A stretch of 64,000 bases of DNA from Benincasa hispida (Eukaryota > Streptophyta > Magnoliopsida > Cucurbitales > Cucurbitaceae), in the NCBI RefSeq assembly GCF_009727055.1, contig NC_052354.1:39268046-39332045 (forward strand), read 5' to 3'. Below the pieces are notes generated by a model. It made no database searches, had not been told where the DNA came from, and was given only the letters and a program-made list of their open reading frames with translations. The translations under genes were made by a program, and so were the position numbers. This document shows positions 22,949 through 34,035 of the stretch, piece by piece. Numbering within the stretch: position 1 is the first letter of the stretch; each line of letters begins with the position of its first letter.

Positions 22949-25103
22949 TGATGGCGGGAAATTGGAAGTCAATTTTACTCGACAACCAACATCCCGTGGA
23001 CGTGGTATGCGATGCATGTTCCTAAGATATGCGTTGATAGTCATGCATCGATGGTCATGCGTTGAATTGATAATGTGTTAATGAATGTATGCGATGAAAT
23101 ACGTCCTGCCACAAGTTTTCTTGTGTTCACGCCAAGTATAACATGAACACAAGTTTCTCAGGTAATCCGAGGTCGAACACAAGGACTTGTAGCTATATGT
23201 ATGCAGTGATGTACATGTGATGGTATAAATAAAAGAATGTGGGGATGTTGCTAAGTTAATCCTACTCCTACTCCTATCTAACAGACAACACAATGAGAAT
23301 ATGCATGAAAGGTAGAGATACGAAAAATCTTGACATGAAATAAGATGTGTGGGAAAATAGATAAAATGTGGAGATGTTCTCATTGAAACCCTTAAGAGTG
23401 ACTGCGAGGGCAACCCTAGTCAATCGCAAGTCAATGCGATCACGCTACACTCATGCACAGCAAATCGTTTTCCAATGCAAATGTGGTGCTCCTAAGCCCT
23501 AGAACGCATGTGTTGAATGCAAAAGTTTCCATAGAGCTTATTCCTAAGTCTCTAATCTTTTTGTAATGCGATGATGCAAAATGCACATAACGCTGCGGTG
23601 ACCACACTCAATTCGTATCCTATCTCTAGGATGCATGCGATGGGTTAATAGCAAATAGTGTTTTCCTAAGCTTCTTATCTCTTGTATAGTGCCGTCTATC
23701 TGACTCTCCCGAGCTGAGATTCTGACCTGACCTTCCCAAGCCTAGATCTTGTCCTTAGACTACCTTCCCGAGTATCCCTAATGGACGAATGAAGCATACA
23801 TACTACAAGACAATCGCATGAACTTGGTTGACGCAAGGTCGTTACTATCCCTAGTGAACAACGCATACATTGCTTAATGCGTCCAACCACTTACCCTCCC
23901 AGGTAGTTGATTGTTGCTGACTTTACTCATAGATAGGCAATGCGTTAGCCTATAGATAGGCGTTGCAGCAGCTTCATACCAAGCAAATAAGGTTACTCGC
24001 ACACTCACGTAACACACACCTCTCGATGGGTTGCTACATGTTTCATATTCCTATTCCACATGACTAAATATGCAATACCCAAATGATCCCACTAAATGTT
24101 GCAATGAAAATAAAGATGCTAAGCAAAGAAGATGGAGATGGAGTTGAAGGAAACAGAGAAGTGCATTGAAAACAAGTTGTATTAATTCCTTAATTCCAGA
24201 ATGTCATACAATATAATATAAGAAAAGAAAAGAAGAGGAAATGACCGGCTAGAAGCAAAGTTTTGCTTCCAGCAGATGCGCGTTAAGGCTGCCGGTGGTG
24301 CCATGGATGGGCAGAGGAACTAACTCTCTCGAGATCTAGCTCCGGTCGAAGGCTTCGGTCAACACTCGAAATGGATGAAGGAGGTGAAGAACTCTCAAGC
24401 GTCTTCTCACGCATTTTTTCTGGATCGCGGGGAAAGTCCCCGGTTCACAAGGATCCTCCCCCAGATGATTTGAATTTTAGCTCATCAGTCTCTATTTATA
24501 GAGCTTGGGTTGCCGACAACATTAATTGGATTGCTCTGAGTCTGACGTTCGGCGCGTTAGTCCTTTCTGAACCTCTGCCACTAACGGCGTGGTAGGTGAA
24601 ATGTCAACATCGTCTTTTGGATTTTCTCGACATAGATCTGTTGATGTGTTCATTCCATCTACCTTGCGTTGATTCCATTAGTTTGTGTTGTCGCATAGCC
24701 GCAATCATTCAATGGCCGCATTCGCTTAATATCGCAACTCTACATGATGACTGCAATTGCCTGACGAGCACAATCCACATGCGATGGACGCATGCGGCTG
24801 ATCACCGCAACACCCATGTATTGATCTAATGCATTTGCCTTGTGATGAAGAGTTTCTCTGCATGCGGTCGTTTATGCAATGGTCTGATTTTCGCGTTTGC
24901 GTTCATTTCCTACATTGGCTACAAAAATAGAATATTGAATGCATAATTAACGCAAAGTAACGGGTTAGCTGAGATTCGACATGCTAATCGATGCAAACTC
25001 TTTTTCTCGTGAATTCCTAATATGATTGCCACATATTCTGCCTAACAACCTTCATAATTCTAAGCACAAGGCCTAAGATGACATGCATTTCTGCATGTCA
25101 TCA
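22949..25103 (-). mobile_element. Solo LTR S3, third Athila LTR subfamily
   Basis: 2155 bp. On the minus strand it starts TGATGACATGC / AGAAAT / GCATGTCATC and ends ...CCCGCCATCA. Flanks ATCAT (22944-22948) and GTCAT (25104-25108), one mismatch. TATA box (minus) at 24493-24500. Interior shares short blocks with the other Athila LTRs, for example GTCCTTAGACTACC at 23752. No internal coding region, hence a solo LTR. ORFs inside it are not supported. Confidence 0.85.
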
Positions 25104-25275
25104 GTCATGCCTTAAGTGATAACCTAGATCGGTCTGTAGTATAAGGATTAAGGTGGGATACCTGATCTTGGTGACACTACGGATACGACCTACTTTGTAG
25201 AGATTTGCAAGTATTGTAAACTACTACAGATGGTAGATCCTGATAATTCATGTGGAGACGTGGAGCGGGGGTGTT
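25104..25275 (+). repeat. Element C 5' LTR, piece 2
   Basis: GTCATGCCTTAAGTGATAAC to GGAGCGGGGGTGTT, continuing piece 1; cut by element D. Confidence 0.85.
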
Positions 25276-27149
25276 TGATAACTTGTAGAAATAAAAGTTA
25301 TTTATACTGTTTTATTTAGATATTGCGACAAAAAGAAAGAAAAGTTGCGTCGATCGTATAAAAATTGGCTAAGAAATGCGAGAATTAATTATCGTCGATA
25401 CACCTACTAACACCATTGCGATAGTAGAATAGAGTGTTTCAATTTCTGTTTTGCAGGAAATTAGTCACCGCATGTGGTAATGGCTCAAAGATAAAAGAAA
25501 CAACACATCTACGTCGCATTGCGCCCATCATTCAAAAATGAAGAGATGATCAACGCAATGACGGCGCATGCGACAATCGATCAAGAGCTTAGCGATCAAC
25601 GCAAATTCAACCGCATATGGTAATAAAAAATAACACCGCATGCGGCGATCGATCAAAGCTGTAAAGAGCAATGCATTTATGGAGGATTCGGATAAATGTA
25701 CAGCTTTCAGTTATGCATTTCTGACGGGTTGATTGCATAACAGAAGGAATATTCACTCTGCCATTTCAGGAACTACCATAACCATAAAGTGGGAACCACA
25801 AAGTCAAAGAGCCAAGCTTCACTTATAAATAGCTTCTGCAAATTCACTAAGAGATATACTTGAATACATAGAGTCGTGTATATACTGATCTAAGAGAGAG
25901 ACTGGTCTGAAGCAATTTCCATAGTAGATCCGGGATAATTACGAGACAAGGCCGAGAGGTGAGTCTTCGGGCAAAGAATCCTTCCAAACCCCGCCGTTGA
26001 AGTTCTGTACGAAGGTCATTTCTACCAGAAGAGCAAGCCTGAGAGGGAAGCTCTCCTCTCCATTTCTACCACATGGCGGCAAGAAAAACCTCCGCCCAAG
26101 ATCTGTGTCAAGATGTTGACACTTTTCTGTATTTGTTTCTAATCTTTTTTTTATCATCTGCATTCATCTTCTTAATCTTTCATTCACACAATGTATCGAA
26201 CGCTTAATCTTAGTATTAAATGTTATGATCATTTCCATTGTCATCTCTCTGTCTATTTCCATTCATCCATAATCCATTTTCTCCATGATGTTTTTCTAAT
26301 TCCCTGGGTAAATAGCAAGAATTAAGCAAGTAAATTAATTTGTGTTAAGGAAATAATTATTTTTAGTCAAAGCATGCTCGATGGCATCTTCACCTGTGAG
26401 AGCAGAAGTGAAGATGTTATTCCGCTTATCGAGAGAAGGTTGGAAGAATGCGTTAACTAAAGTGAGAAGTACTTCCAGAGATGGAAGCAACCTTGCGTTC
26501 ATCACATTTATCCTTGTTTGACCATAGAGATATGGGAACGCGGCCGATCAACGAGAGGTGTACGCCAAGGGAAAGCAGAGCCATAGTTGCATCTTTAACA
26601 CAATTAACAAACTTGCAATGTTTTTACTATTTATTCCTTCTATTTCTGATTCATCCATAAAGACTTGCCATCGCATACCACGATCCTTTGTATAACTTCA
26701 CAGTCAGTCTCGAACTCAGTATCATGTATCTTGTATCATATTAGGTTAGGATTTTATTTTCAACGCAATTTATTTTATCAAAGCATTTTATTTCATCGCA
26801 CTTTAAATTCTTGTATAAACCAATTCTTTATTAATTGTAAAAACCGGTCGCATGTATCACAAAAGTAACGCATTAATGAAAACAATCCCTGTGTTCGACC
26901 TTGGATTATTCTGAGAAACTTGCATTTGAATTATACTTGGTTTCAGCGTAAGGAAACTTGTGACACTCATTACTCTATCGCATACTACAAGCATATCATT
27001 AACAACGCATATTTAGAAGTAGTGTGCATAAGCGATAACACAGCATGACATTCCATTTTTTTAGCATTACAAGTTTATGGCAACATGAGCTTGTAGCATA
27101 TTATCTATTGTCACAATGCATGCATAACACATCCCTTCCTATGTCACCA
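25276..27149 (+). repeat. Element D 5' LTR, subfamily 2
   Basis: Starts TGATAACTTGTAGAAATA, ends ...TATGTCACCA. 1874 bp, TATAAATA at 25824-25831. Full-length equivalent of the J and E LTRs on the opposite strand. Confidence 0.85.
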
Positions 27150-27155
27150 AGTTTC

Positions 27156-27174
27156 TGGCACCGTTGCCGGGGAT
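27156..27174 (+). promoter_or_regulatory. Primer-binding site, tRNA-Asp type (element D)
   Basis: TGGCACCGTTGCCGGGGAT, the copy nearest to the Athila consensus in this window (one difference in TGGCGCCGTTGCCGGGG). Confidence 0.9.
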
Positions 27175-27266
27175 TGGTAACGGTTAGTGTTGAGTATTTT
27201 TGTGGTATTTTGTAGGACATATCGCTTTGTACTGTCTGTTTAACGTGAAGAACAAGCTGACGGTTT

Positions 27267-27930
27267 ATGAGTACTAGAACTGATCCAACGAAGCTGACCT
27301 TGAGATCGAGCGTACATTTCACGCAAGGGCACGCCAGAATAGAGCAAGGCGTAGAAGAGTGAATATGGCAAAAAAAAAACAACAATGATAATGTGGCACC
27401 TGAAGTAAATCAAGGGGTGGGCCGCCCAGCGCAAGATCCCATTTTTCTTGCCGCTAGCCACAACATCCCAATGAGGAACTATGCGGCACCCAACCTCTAT
27501 GACTTCTCGCCTGGAATTTCACGTCCGATAGTTGAGGAGAATGCACGTTTTGAGATTAAGCTGGTCATGCTCCAAATGGTTAAGAATACGGGGAAACCCT
27601 CCACCTTTTCATCAAAATTAGAATCAAGGTCATCAGAGACAACTGCAAAACCAACCATCCTCCTCAAACACCTCTGGAAATTCATTAGAGTCCTTGCTCA
27701 AGCAATATATTGAGAAGAATGATGCTGTAATGCAATCGCGGGAGTCTTCAATCAGAAACTTGGAGATCCAAGTTGGGCAACTGGTAGCCGAACTACACAA
27801 TAGAACACTTGGAACGCTGCCAAGTAATTTCGAAGCCCAAGGATCTCATGGGAAGGAGCAATGTCCTTGATGACATTGTGCAGGCAAGCTTGACTGCCTG
27901 CGAAGGTGTGGATTGCATTCTTCATGGGAA
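27267..27930 (+). pseudogene. Athila-like gag with large internal deletion (element D)
   Basis: ATG at 27267 (MSTRTDP), shifted frame to EIERTFHARARQNRARRRR, then NIPMRNYAAPNLYDFSPGIS (27460-27525) and LVMLQMVKNTG. The capsid centre and zinc knuckle are deleted. Sequence resumes with the C-terminal coiled segment LLKQYIEKNDAV and SIRNLEIQVGQL (27690-27780), and TLPSNFEAQGSHGKEQC. The pol that should follow is absent; 27850-27930 instead reads DDIVQASLTACEGVDC, also present in E. Confidence 0.8.
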
Positions 27931-28680
27931 ATTGTCTTCCGGTCTATATCTCTAAATTCTATGTTTAAATGCTTTCTTAATTACCTTCTTTATTGTTTTA
28001 TGAATCTTGTTATTTAATGCTTCCTTAGATTTGCTTTTATTGTTTATGAAATTATCTCTCATTTAATTCACTTGTGTTAATTTCCGTGCTCTCTTTAATT
28101 TCCTTACTTTTCTGTATTAAATGCGTTATTCTTAAATTTTGGTGAATGATTCTTTAATAGGAAGAGAATTATTACCGCAAAGTCCTAGTGACTTGCGTTG
28201 ATGAAAAAATAATAATAAAAATAATAACAATCAACATCCGGTATGCATTGCGATGATGGGTGCATCTTGTGCTAACAAGAGACACTTTGCGTTCATCCTG
28301 CCCAAATGCATTGCACTGAGGGATGTGTTGCGCTCGTATGTATTTTTTGCCTGTCCTTAGCAAAAACGCACTATGTTGAGGTAATGTTGCGCTAGTAGAA
28401 ATACCGTGCGCCCGTCCTCCAGAAATGCGTTGAGTTGAAAGGTGTGTTGCACTGATACATGCGTTGTTGCCCGTCCTCTGCAAAGATGCATTTGCGTTGA
28501 TGGAAGAATTGCGTTGATTCTTAGCCTTACGCCCATCTGAATAAAACACCAAAGATAAATTCTTTTTGCAAATAGAGTAGTCCAATCGTTTAGGCTTCCA
28601 AGGAAACGATGATTTCATAGATGAAAGGATGTACTTCTCTATGGATTCATAAATGTGAGGAGCGCGGCAGTAGGCTTTTT
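27931..28680 (+). other. Element D spacer with degenerate 55-bp repeats
   Basis: AT-rich first half without ORF. From 28240 to 28520 four to five imperfect units carry GCAATGCATTT and, reversed, AGGACGGGC. The reversed ORF on the minus strand (28172-28618) reflects this repeat series, not a gene. Confidence 0.65.
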
Positions 28681-28749
28681 GAGTACCTCGAGGCCTGCCA
28701 CCGCAAAATTTGCATTGGGCCCATTAAGGCCCAACCTAAAAATTCCATC

Positions 28750-29164
28750 GTCCTCCATAAACCATCCCTCGAGTTTGCCAGAAAACCTCGGTGAAAGTCT
28801 GTAGCAGCCGTACCACTCCAGTTTAAAAGGGGGCAGAGCTCAGAGAGTGCCCCACTCCCAACATTTTCCTCTGAAAGTGAAAAGAAGAGAAGGGACAATA
28901 GAGAGGTATTTGGGAGTATACTTAGTAACATGGAGAAAGAAGGAGGACTGCCCGAAGCGGGGGTTGTTAATCAACCACTACCTTCGGAGGAGGAGATGGA
29001 GGAAGCGTCAAGAAGAAGCGCTCTGGCAATCTTGGATCCTAAGGAAACTAATCACGTAGAATCCTATGAAGGACCCTCCAAAGTTGCTTTGGAGGAAGTA
29101 GTGGTGGAGAAGCAGCCTGAAGTGGCTGAGAAGAAGAAGAAGATCAAAGTGGCTATGAAGGATC
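28750..29164 (+). pseudogene. Extra ORF fragment (element D)
   Basis: N-terminal part matching element E, partly deleted. The readable block 28930-29164 has NMEKEGGLPEAGVVNQPL-type sequence, EEEMEEASRRSAL and a Lys/Glu-rich stretch. It is cut where Copia LTR sequence begins, so the terminal domain is missing. Confidence 0.7.
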
Positions 29165-29938
29165 CTCATGTAAGTCGTCAAGTAAATACAGATTTACTAA
29201 ATGATGGCTGGGCGAGCTAAACGATCGTGCAGGTGCTAAACGATCTTACAGCTTTACTAAACGATCGCTAGCCCCAGATAAACGATCGTGTAGATTCTGT
29301 AGGCGACAGACCGAGCTAAATGATAGAGTTAAATGATCGTATAGCTTTTGTTAGACGATCGCATAGCTTTATCTAAACGATTGGGCATCGACCTATACGA
29401 TAGGTCTCCACCTTCTCCCACTTGTCCAGTCGTGTACGTGATCATTGTTTCCTCCTTCGTCTGCCTCATACCAAGTTCGAACAGAGCCCACCCTCTGGAT
29501 TCTCACATCGAGAATACCAAGGTCGCCTTGTTGGTGGTGTCAGACTCAACTCGACACCGTCGAGGTTTTCTGGAGGCCCTTCGTGGTGCTGTAGAGAAGT
29601 TCGTTCATGTTATGGAGGAGTTTATGACATGGAGATCAAATGAGGAAGCGTGAAGTGTTCGTGTTGTATTTTGTGCGGTGTTACGGTCGTGTAGATTGAG
29701 TGTTCATGGTAGCTGTTGTTTCGATCGGTTCGCGCAATGAAGCGTGGAGACGCTGCTGCCTAATGTGCGTAGAGTTTTGCTCTTTGTTTCCTTTGTATTT
29801 ACATGCTGTAATTTTTGTATGAATCGCATAAACCATTTGTTTGAAGTCGACTGTACTATGTATTGGTTATTCATGATTATAATTTAGAATAGTCTTGTTT
29901 CGCTGCTCATGGAAAATTGTGAATTCCGATTTCCTTCA
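29165..29938 (+). repeat. Element C 5' LTR, piece 3
   Basis: Resumes CATGTAAGTCGTCAAG and ends ...CCGATTTCCTTCA. Holds the ACGATCG array (29215-29460) and the block ACACCGTCGAGGTTTTCTGG common to all C-family LTRs. An ORF of ~100 codons at 29348 has no supported product. Confidence 0.85.
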
Positions 29939-29940
29939 AT

Positions 29941-29953
29941 TAGTATCGAGAGC
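29941..29953 (+). promoter_or_regulatory. Primer-binding site, initiator tRNA-Met type, degraded (element C)
   Basis: TAGTATCGAGAGC, compare TGGTATCAGAGC, two bases after the LTR end. Confidence 0.6.
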
Positions 29954-30239
29954 TATGTTCTCTGATATTCCAAATTACTATATGAATTGAATGTCATTTT
30001 CAGTCACGGTGGGTTTTCTGCATTTGTAGTTAACCATTTTTCAGCAATTTGTGGATGAATTTCGATGAATGTTTTGTAGTTTAAATTGCCTTTTGTTAAG
30101 CTTTCGGTATTACAAAGTGTTAATTGTAAGGGCCCTTGTGTTTTTGGGCGAAATTAACTTTGCAATCGAGACTGTAATTCGAAAAGTTCGAGTTCGTTGA
30201 GTCATTCATGATGAAGCTTCGGCGTATGGCAATGCAGTT

Positions 30240-30870
30240 CTCGACGAAGAAGAGGGACAAGTGTTGGTCGGATCGTGTAGCCTGAGGTAAACGATCGTAG
30301 GGATTTTACTAAGCGATCATTTTAGATTTTTCGTTCTAGACATCGTGTAGTATTTTCCTAATCGATCATTTAGCTAACTGCTAAGTGATAGGGTAAATCG
30401 TTACATACGGTAGGCGTTTGGTTCCCGCGATTGCGTAGGCGCACTAGAGTAGACCGATCGTAGTGGGAGCATGCGATGCTCTCCGTTTAGTAGAAGGGTG
30501 CACGCTAGATGAATCGTGTAGTTAGCAAGCTTCATCGCTTAGTCTATACGATCCGCGTGTATGCGATACGGAGACGCTAGCTAAGTGATCGCTTAGGCGA
30601 TGGTGCTTCACGGCATCGTAGTCGCTTAGACGATAGCGGAAGGTGAGTGCTGTGTGGAGCGTGCTAAGCGATCGTGTACTTCAGGCTTCATCGCTTAGTA
30701 AAGGTACATGATCGTGTAGTAATAACTAAACGATCATTTGGATTTTTCTAGACGATCGTATAGTAAATGCTAAACGATCGTTTAACTCTGGAGCGCTGGT
30801 AAGCGATAGAGCAAAGGGTTTGTTTTATCGTCTAGACGATCGCAGGGTGCTTAGTACACGATGGATGGTT
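30240..30870 (+). repeat. ACGATCG palindrome array in element C leader
   Basis: More than 15 occurrences of CGATCG, GCGATCG or decayed forms, often as TAAACGATCGT or TAGACGATCG, spaced about 20-50 bp. They are separated by unrelated sequence, so this is a motif array rather than a simple tandem repeat. The same word fills part of all C-family LTRs. Confidence 0.8.
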
Positions 30871-31094
30871 GGAGAAGCGATGCTTTGCCGAGCGGTTCAA
30901 GACCCGGTTCGCCTATTTGAACCGGAGACTCCTTGTCTTTGTAATAGTTAGCTTTTTTTTTTGTGTTTTAAGGCAATTTTACCCGGTTCATCAACTTTTA
31001 TTGCTTATACATGTGATGTATGGTACTTATATGTCAAAGTATTTGTCATATAGTTAAAAACCCACCTTAGGTTGTGCAATTATTCATGCATCAT

Positions 31095-31423
31095 GTATTA
31101 TAAATGTTATAATATTGCATGAAGAAATTACTTGAAAGCATGCGCATGCATCATGAAATATAAGAGTTATATTTTGCATGCAGTGAGCATTATCATGCAT
31201 CATCATGCATCATCCTTTTATTATAAGTGTTATAGTCTAAGGGTGAATGGAAGCATGTTTTGCTTGTTTCATTGCGGATTTTGTATAAGTGTTATATAAA
31301 AGAAGTAGCAATGAATGGACAATCCATTGAGCATGACACTTAGGTCGTTTATAAGTGTTATGAATACCTTGCATGTGTTAGCTTCGCATTGTGGTGGTTG
31401 TTTCCATTTATAAGTGTTATAAA
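31095..31423 (+). repeat. Hairpin array TATAAGTGTTATA, ~62-bp spacing (element C leader)
   Basis: Six copies at 31095, 31156, 31219, 31283, 31348 and 31406 (spacings 61, 63, 64, 65, 58). Each has stem TATAA / TTATA around a 3-base loop. GCATG words lie between units. Equivalent arrays exist in F and H on the minus strand. Confidence 0.8.
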
Positions 31424-32700
31424 GGAAATTAGGCCTAAAATCAATAATTCAGAGTTGAATGCGGACTTAAGGTAAACTCAAGTTTTTTAAAAGGGTTTTA
31501 AATTGGTTTGAGATAGACCTAAGTTCAAGTGGTTCTAAAGAGTTTAGTAACCTAGATTAATCTTTTAGAATCAGTTTAATAGGATTAAATTGGTTAGCAT
31601 AAAAGATTAAATTTTTTGTAAACCTATCTATAAGGGACTTTTTGTCTAAGGCGGGTTTTGGCTAGGCTGGAGTTTTTAAGTTGACGGAAACATAACACCC
31701 CTACCTGGGAACCTACTTGGAAAGGTGAATTAGATAGATTTTTAACAAGCATGAGACATTTTGGTCAAAGACTTCGTTAAAGAGTTTAATGGATGATGAT
31801 CAAAAGTTGTTTCACTATCCAAGGTAAATGTTACTCTTGGGAAAACCTAAAAGTCACTTAGTTAAAATGCTTAGCCGTGTTTTTTCTAAGTAGGCTAAAC
31901 CCTAGGTTATAAAATACTCAGTGGGAGGAGGAGGCGTATCAGATATGTCTATGATTCCACTCACGTTTCTCCCTGTATATTCACACCATGAGATTCATGC
32001 TTGGCCTCGAGATGCCCAGGATGCATCCCCCTTCGGATGGTGTTTGCATGAGTCAATATCAAGGTGGACGGAGAGAGAATTTATAGTAAGTGGTTGAATG
32101 GTATGTGTCAACACGTCCTATGGTCTCTGTCATTGGTTCACACCATGAGATCATTTTGTACGCCCTCGTGTCACCTTCAGAGCGGCCCCCTTCAAATGGG
32201 TTTTGTGCAGTTGGTCAATATCAAGGTGAACTCCAAAAATGGATAGGGTCGCTTTAGGTTTTTCCCCAATCAAATTTTTTCCCTTCGGATTGGCCTTTTG
32301 GGACAGACCTCTAGGGCTAAAAATGGCGAGTCACACTTACAGGAGATTGTTAAGTAAGTTAATGATCTCTTGGCCAAATTAATGATGGCTTGTCGTTATA
32401 GGTTGTTCTGGTATTAATGACTGATTGAGATCTTCTCAATTTAGAGGAGGGATAACTGACCTCCCTTAGGCGGCTTTTGTCCTAAACCTTTGAAGCATCA
32501 TTGCAAAACTAGATGTCACACAGAGTTCATGTTAGTTTTGCTAAAATCTTATTGGATGTTGTTTTGTTTTACAACGGGTATTTGCTTAAAACCTAATGTA
32601 GGGCAATGTGTTTTTCTTTTCAGCAACTCGTTAGTATTTCTGTTTAAAGCTTTTAAAAATGACCAATTTATTACAGTGGAAAGAATCGTGTGAAACGAAT
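31424..32700 (+). other. Rest of element C leader; gag missing
   Basis: Non-coding. Two copies of the ~150-bp module (CACACCATGAGATTCATG...GGATGGTGTTTGCATGAGTC near 31985-32055; second near 32148-32215). No gag similarity, although gag should stand before the protease, so it was deleted. Confidence 0.65.
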
Positions 32701-32765
32701 TTCATGGCAAACGACCTCCATCCCATTACTCTCCAAAAGAGGAGACAAGACAATAAATAGATTTA

Positions 32766-33074
32766 TTGGTCTTGGAGACATGTTTGGTAGAGAATGATGA
32801 TTCTGCCTGGATCCTTGATTCAGGTGCTTCTAATTATGGCAGTTCCTCTTACCAAGGATTTAGTTCCTGGCAAACATTGCCACAGGGAGAGATAACTCTT
32901 CGAGTCAGTACTGGTGAGGTTGTGTCGACTGTTGTTGTAGGCAGGCTGAAGTTATTTGTTGACATGAAACGTTATCTGTTACTGGATAATGTTTTTGTAG
33001 TTCCTCATATTAAGAGGAACTTAATCTCGGTTTCTTATCTCATTGAACAAGGCTATACCGTCTCCTTTTTCTGA
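32766..33074 (+). pseudogene. Copia protease and start of GAG-pre-integrase (element C)
   Basis: 102-codon open block. SAWILDSGASNYGSSSYQGF carries the protease active-site DSG. MKRYLLLDNVFVVPHIKRNL and ISVSYLIEQGYTVSFF form the pre-integrase segment. A frameshift/stop at 33072 breaks it, and the following frame gives FIFKNGMEIGYGSMENNLYV. Upstream gag is absent. Confidence 0.88.
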
Positions 33075-33240
33075 GAATAAAGTGTTTATTTTCAAGAATG
33101 GAATGGAGATTGGTTATGGTTCAATGGAAAATAACTTATATGTACTAAAGGCCGTTAGTCATAAAAGCCTTGTTTAACACTGAAATGTTCCGTACGACAA
33201 TAACAGATAAAAGACCAAAGGTTTCTTTAAAGGAAAATGC

Positions 33241-34035
33241 CCATCTTTGGCATCTAAGGTTAGGTCACATCAACCTTAATAGGATCGAGAAGTTGGTGAA
33301 AAGTGGACTTCTAAAGAGTTTATAAGAAAACTCCTTGCGGTATGTGAATCATGCTTCGAAGGCAAGATGACCAAACCACCTTTTACTGGAAAAGGTTACA
33401 GAGCCAAGAAAGCCTTGGAGCTTGTACATTCAGACCTCTATGGTTCGATGAATGTTAGAGCTCGAGGTGGGTATGAATACTTCATCTCTTTCATAGATGA
33501 TTATTCAAGGTTTGAGTATCTCTTCCTAATGTAACGTAAGTCTGAAACCCTTGACAAGTTCATGGAGTATAAGGCTGAAGTTGAAAACTTGTTAGGTAAG
33601 AAGATAAAAACACTACGATCTTATCGTGGTGGAGAGTATATGGACCTCAAATTCCAGAACTATATTATAGAACATGGGATTGCGTCCCAACTCTCGGCCC
33701 CTGGTACACCTCAGCATAATGGTGTATCTGAAAGGAGAAACAGAATCTTGTTGGACATGGTTCGGTCTATGATGAGTTATGCTCATCTTCCAGACTCGTT
33801 TTAGGGTTATACAGTGCAGACTGCATGTTATATCCTAAACAACGTTCCCTCAAAAAGTGTTTCTAAAACACCTTTTAAGTTATGGAGAGGCCGTAAAGGT
33901 AGTTTATGCCACTTCAGGATTTGGGGTTGTCCGGCACATGTGCTAGCGACTAACCCAAAGAATTTGGATCTGCGTTTGAAGGTTTGCCTCTTTGTGGGCT
34001 ACCCTCAAGGAAATAAGAGGAGGATACTTCTATAA
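33241..34035 (+). pseudogene. Copia integrase (element C), second catalytic Asp replaced
   Basis: Zinc-binding part HLWHLRLGHINLNRIEKL, frameshifted, with CESCFEGKM. Catalytic core: first Asp in LVHSDLYGSM. The second, normally in RSDRGGEY, reads RSYRGGEYMD (Asp to Tyr). The Glu in PQHNGVSERRN is kept. Stops after FLM (33533-33535) and after LPDSF (33802-33804). The C-terminal block HFRIWGCPAHVL and FVGYPQGNKR follows. Inactive on two grounds. Confidence 0.9.

Larger units (their letters stand above)
25276..29164 (+). mobile_element. Element D: truncated Athila-like pol-less element
   Basis: LTR 25276-27149, primer site 27156-27174, deleted gag 27267-~27930, spacer ~27931-28680, extra ORF fragment ~28750-29164. 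The ORF then runs without transition into Copia LTR sequence (CATGTAAGTCGTCAAG). The 3' half of D and about 1.4 kb of the host LTR are missing at this joint, so no target duplication can be shown. Confidence 0.8.

Noticed and set aside
22949..25103. Coding potential in solo LTR S3 (23078-23413, 24371-24829)
   Set aside because: Short frames in U3/U5 of an LTR; no motif, no matching copy to test.
28172..28618. 148-codon minus-strand ORF with matching frames at 11607 and 51377
   Set aside because: Antisense to the element orientation and built on the 55-bp repeat series; different lengths and stops in each copy.
29348..29653. 101-codon ORF, also present at 36868, 37517 and 61591
   Set aside because: Recurs only as part of the C-family LTR, with frameshifts between copies; no domain recognised.
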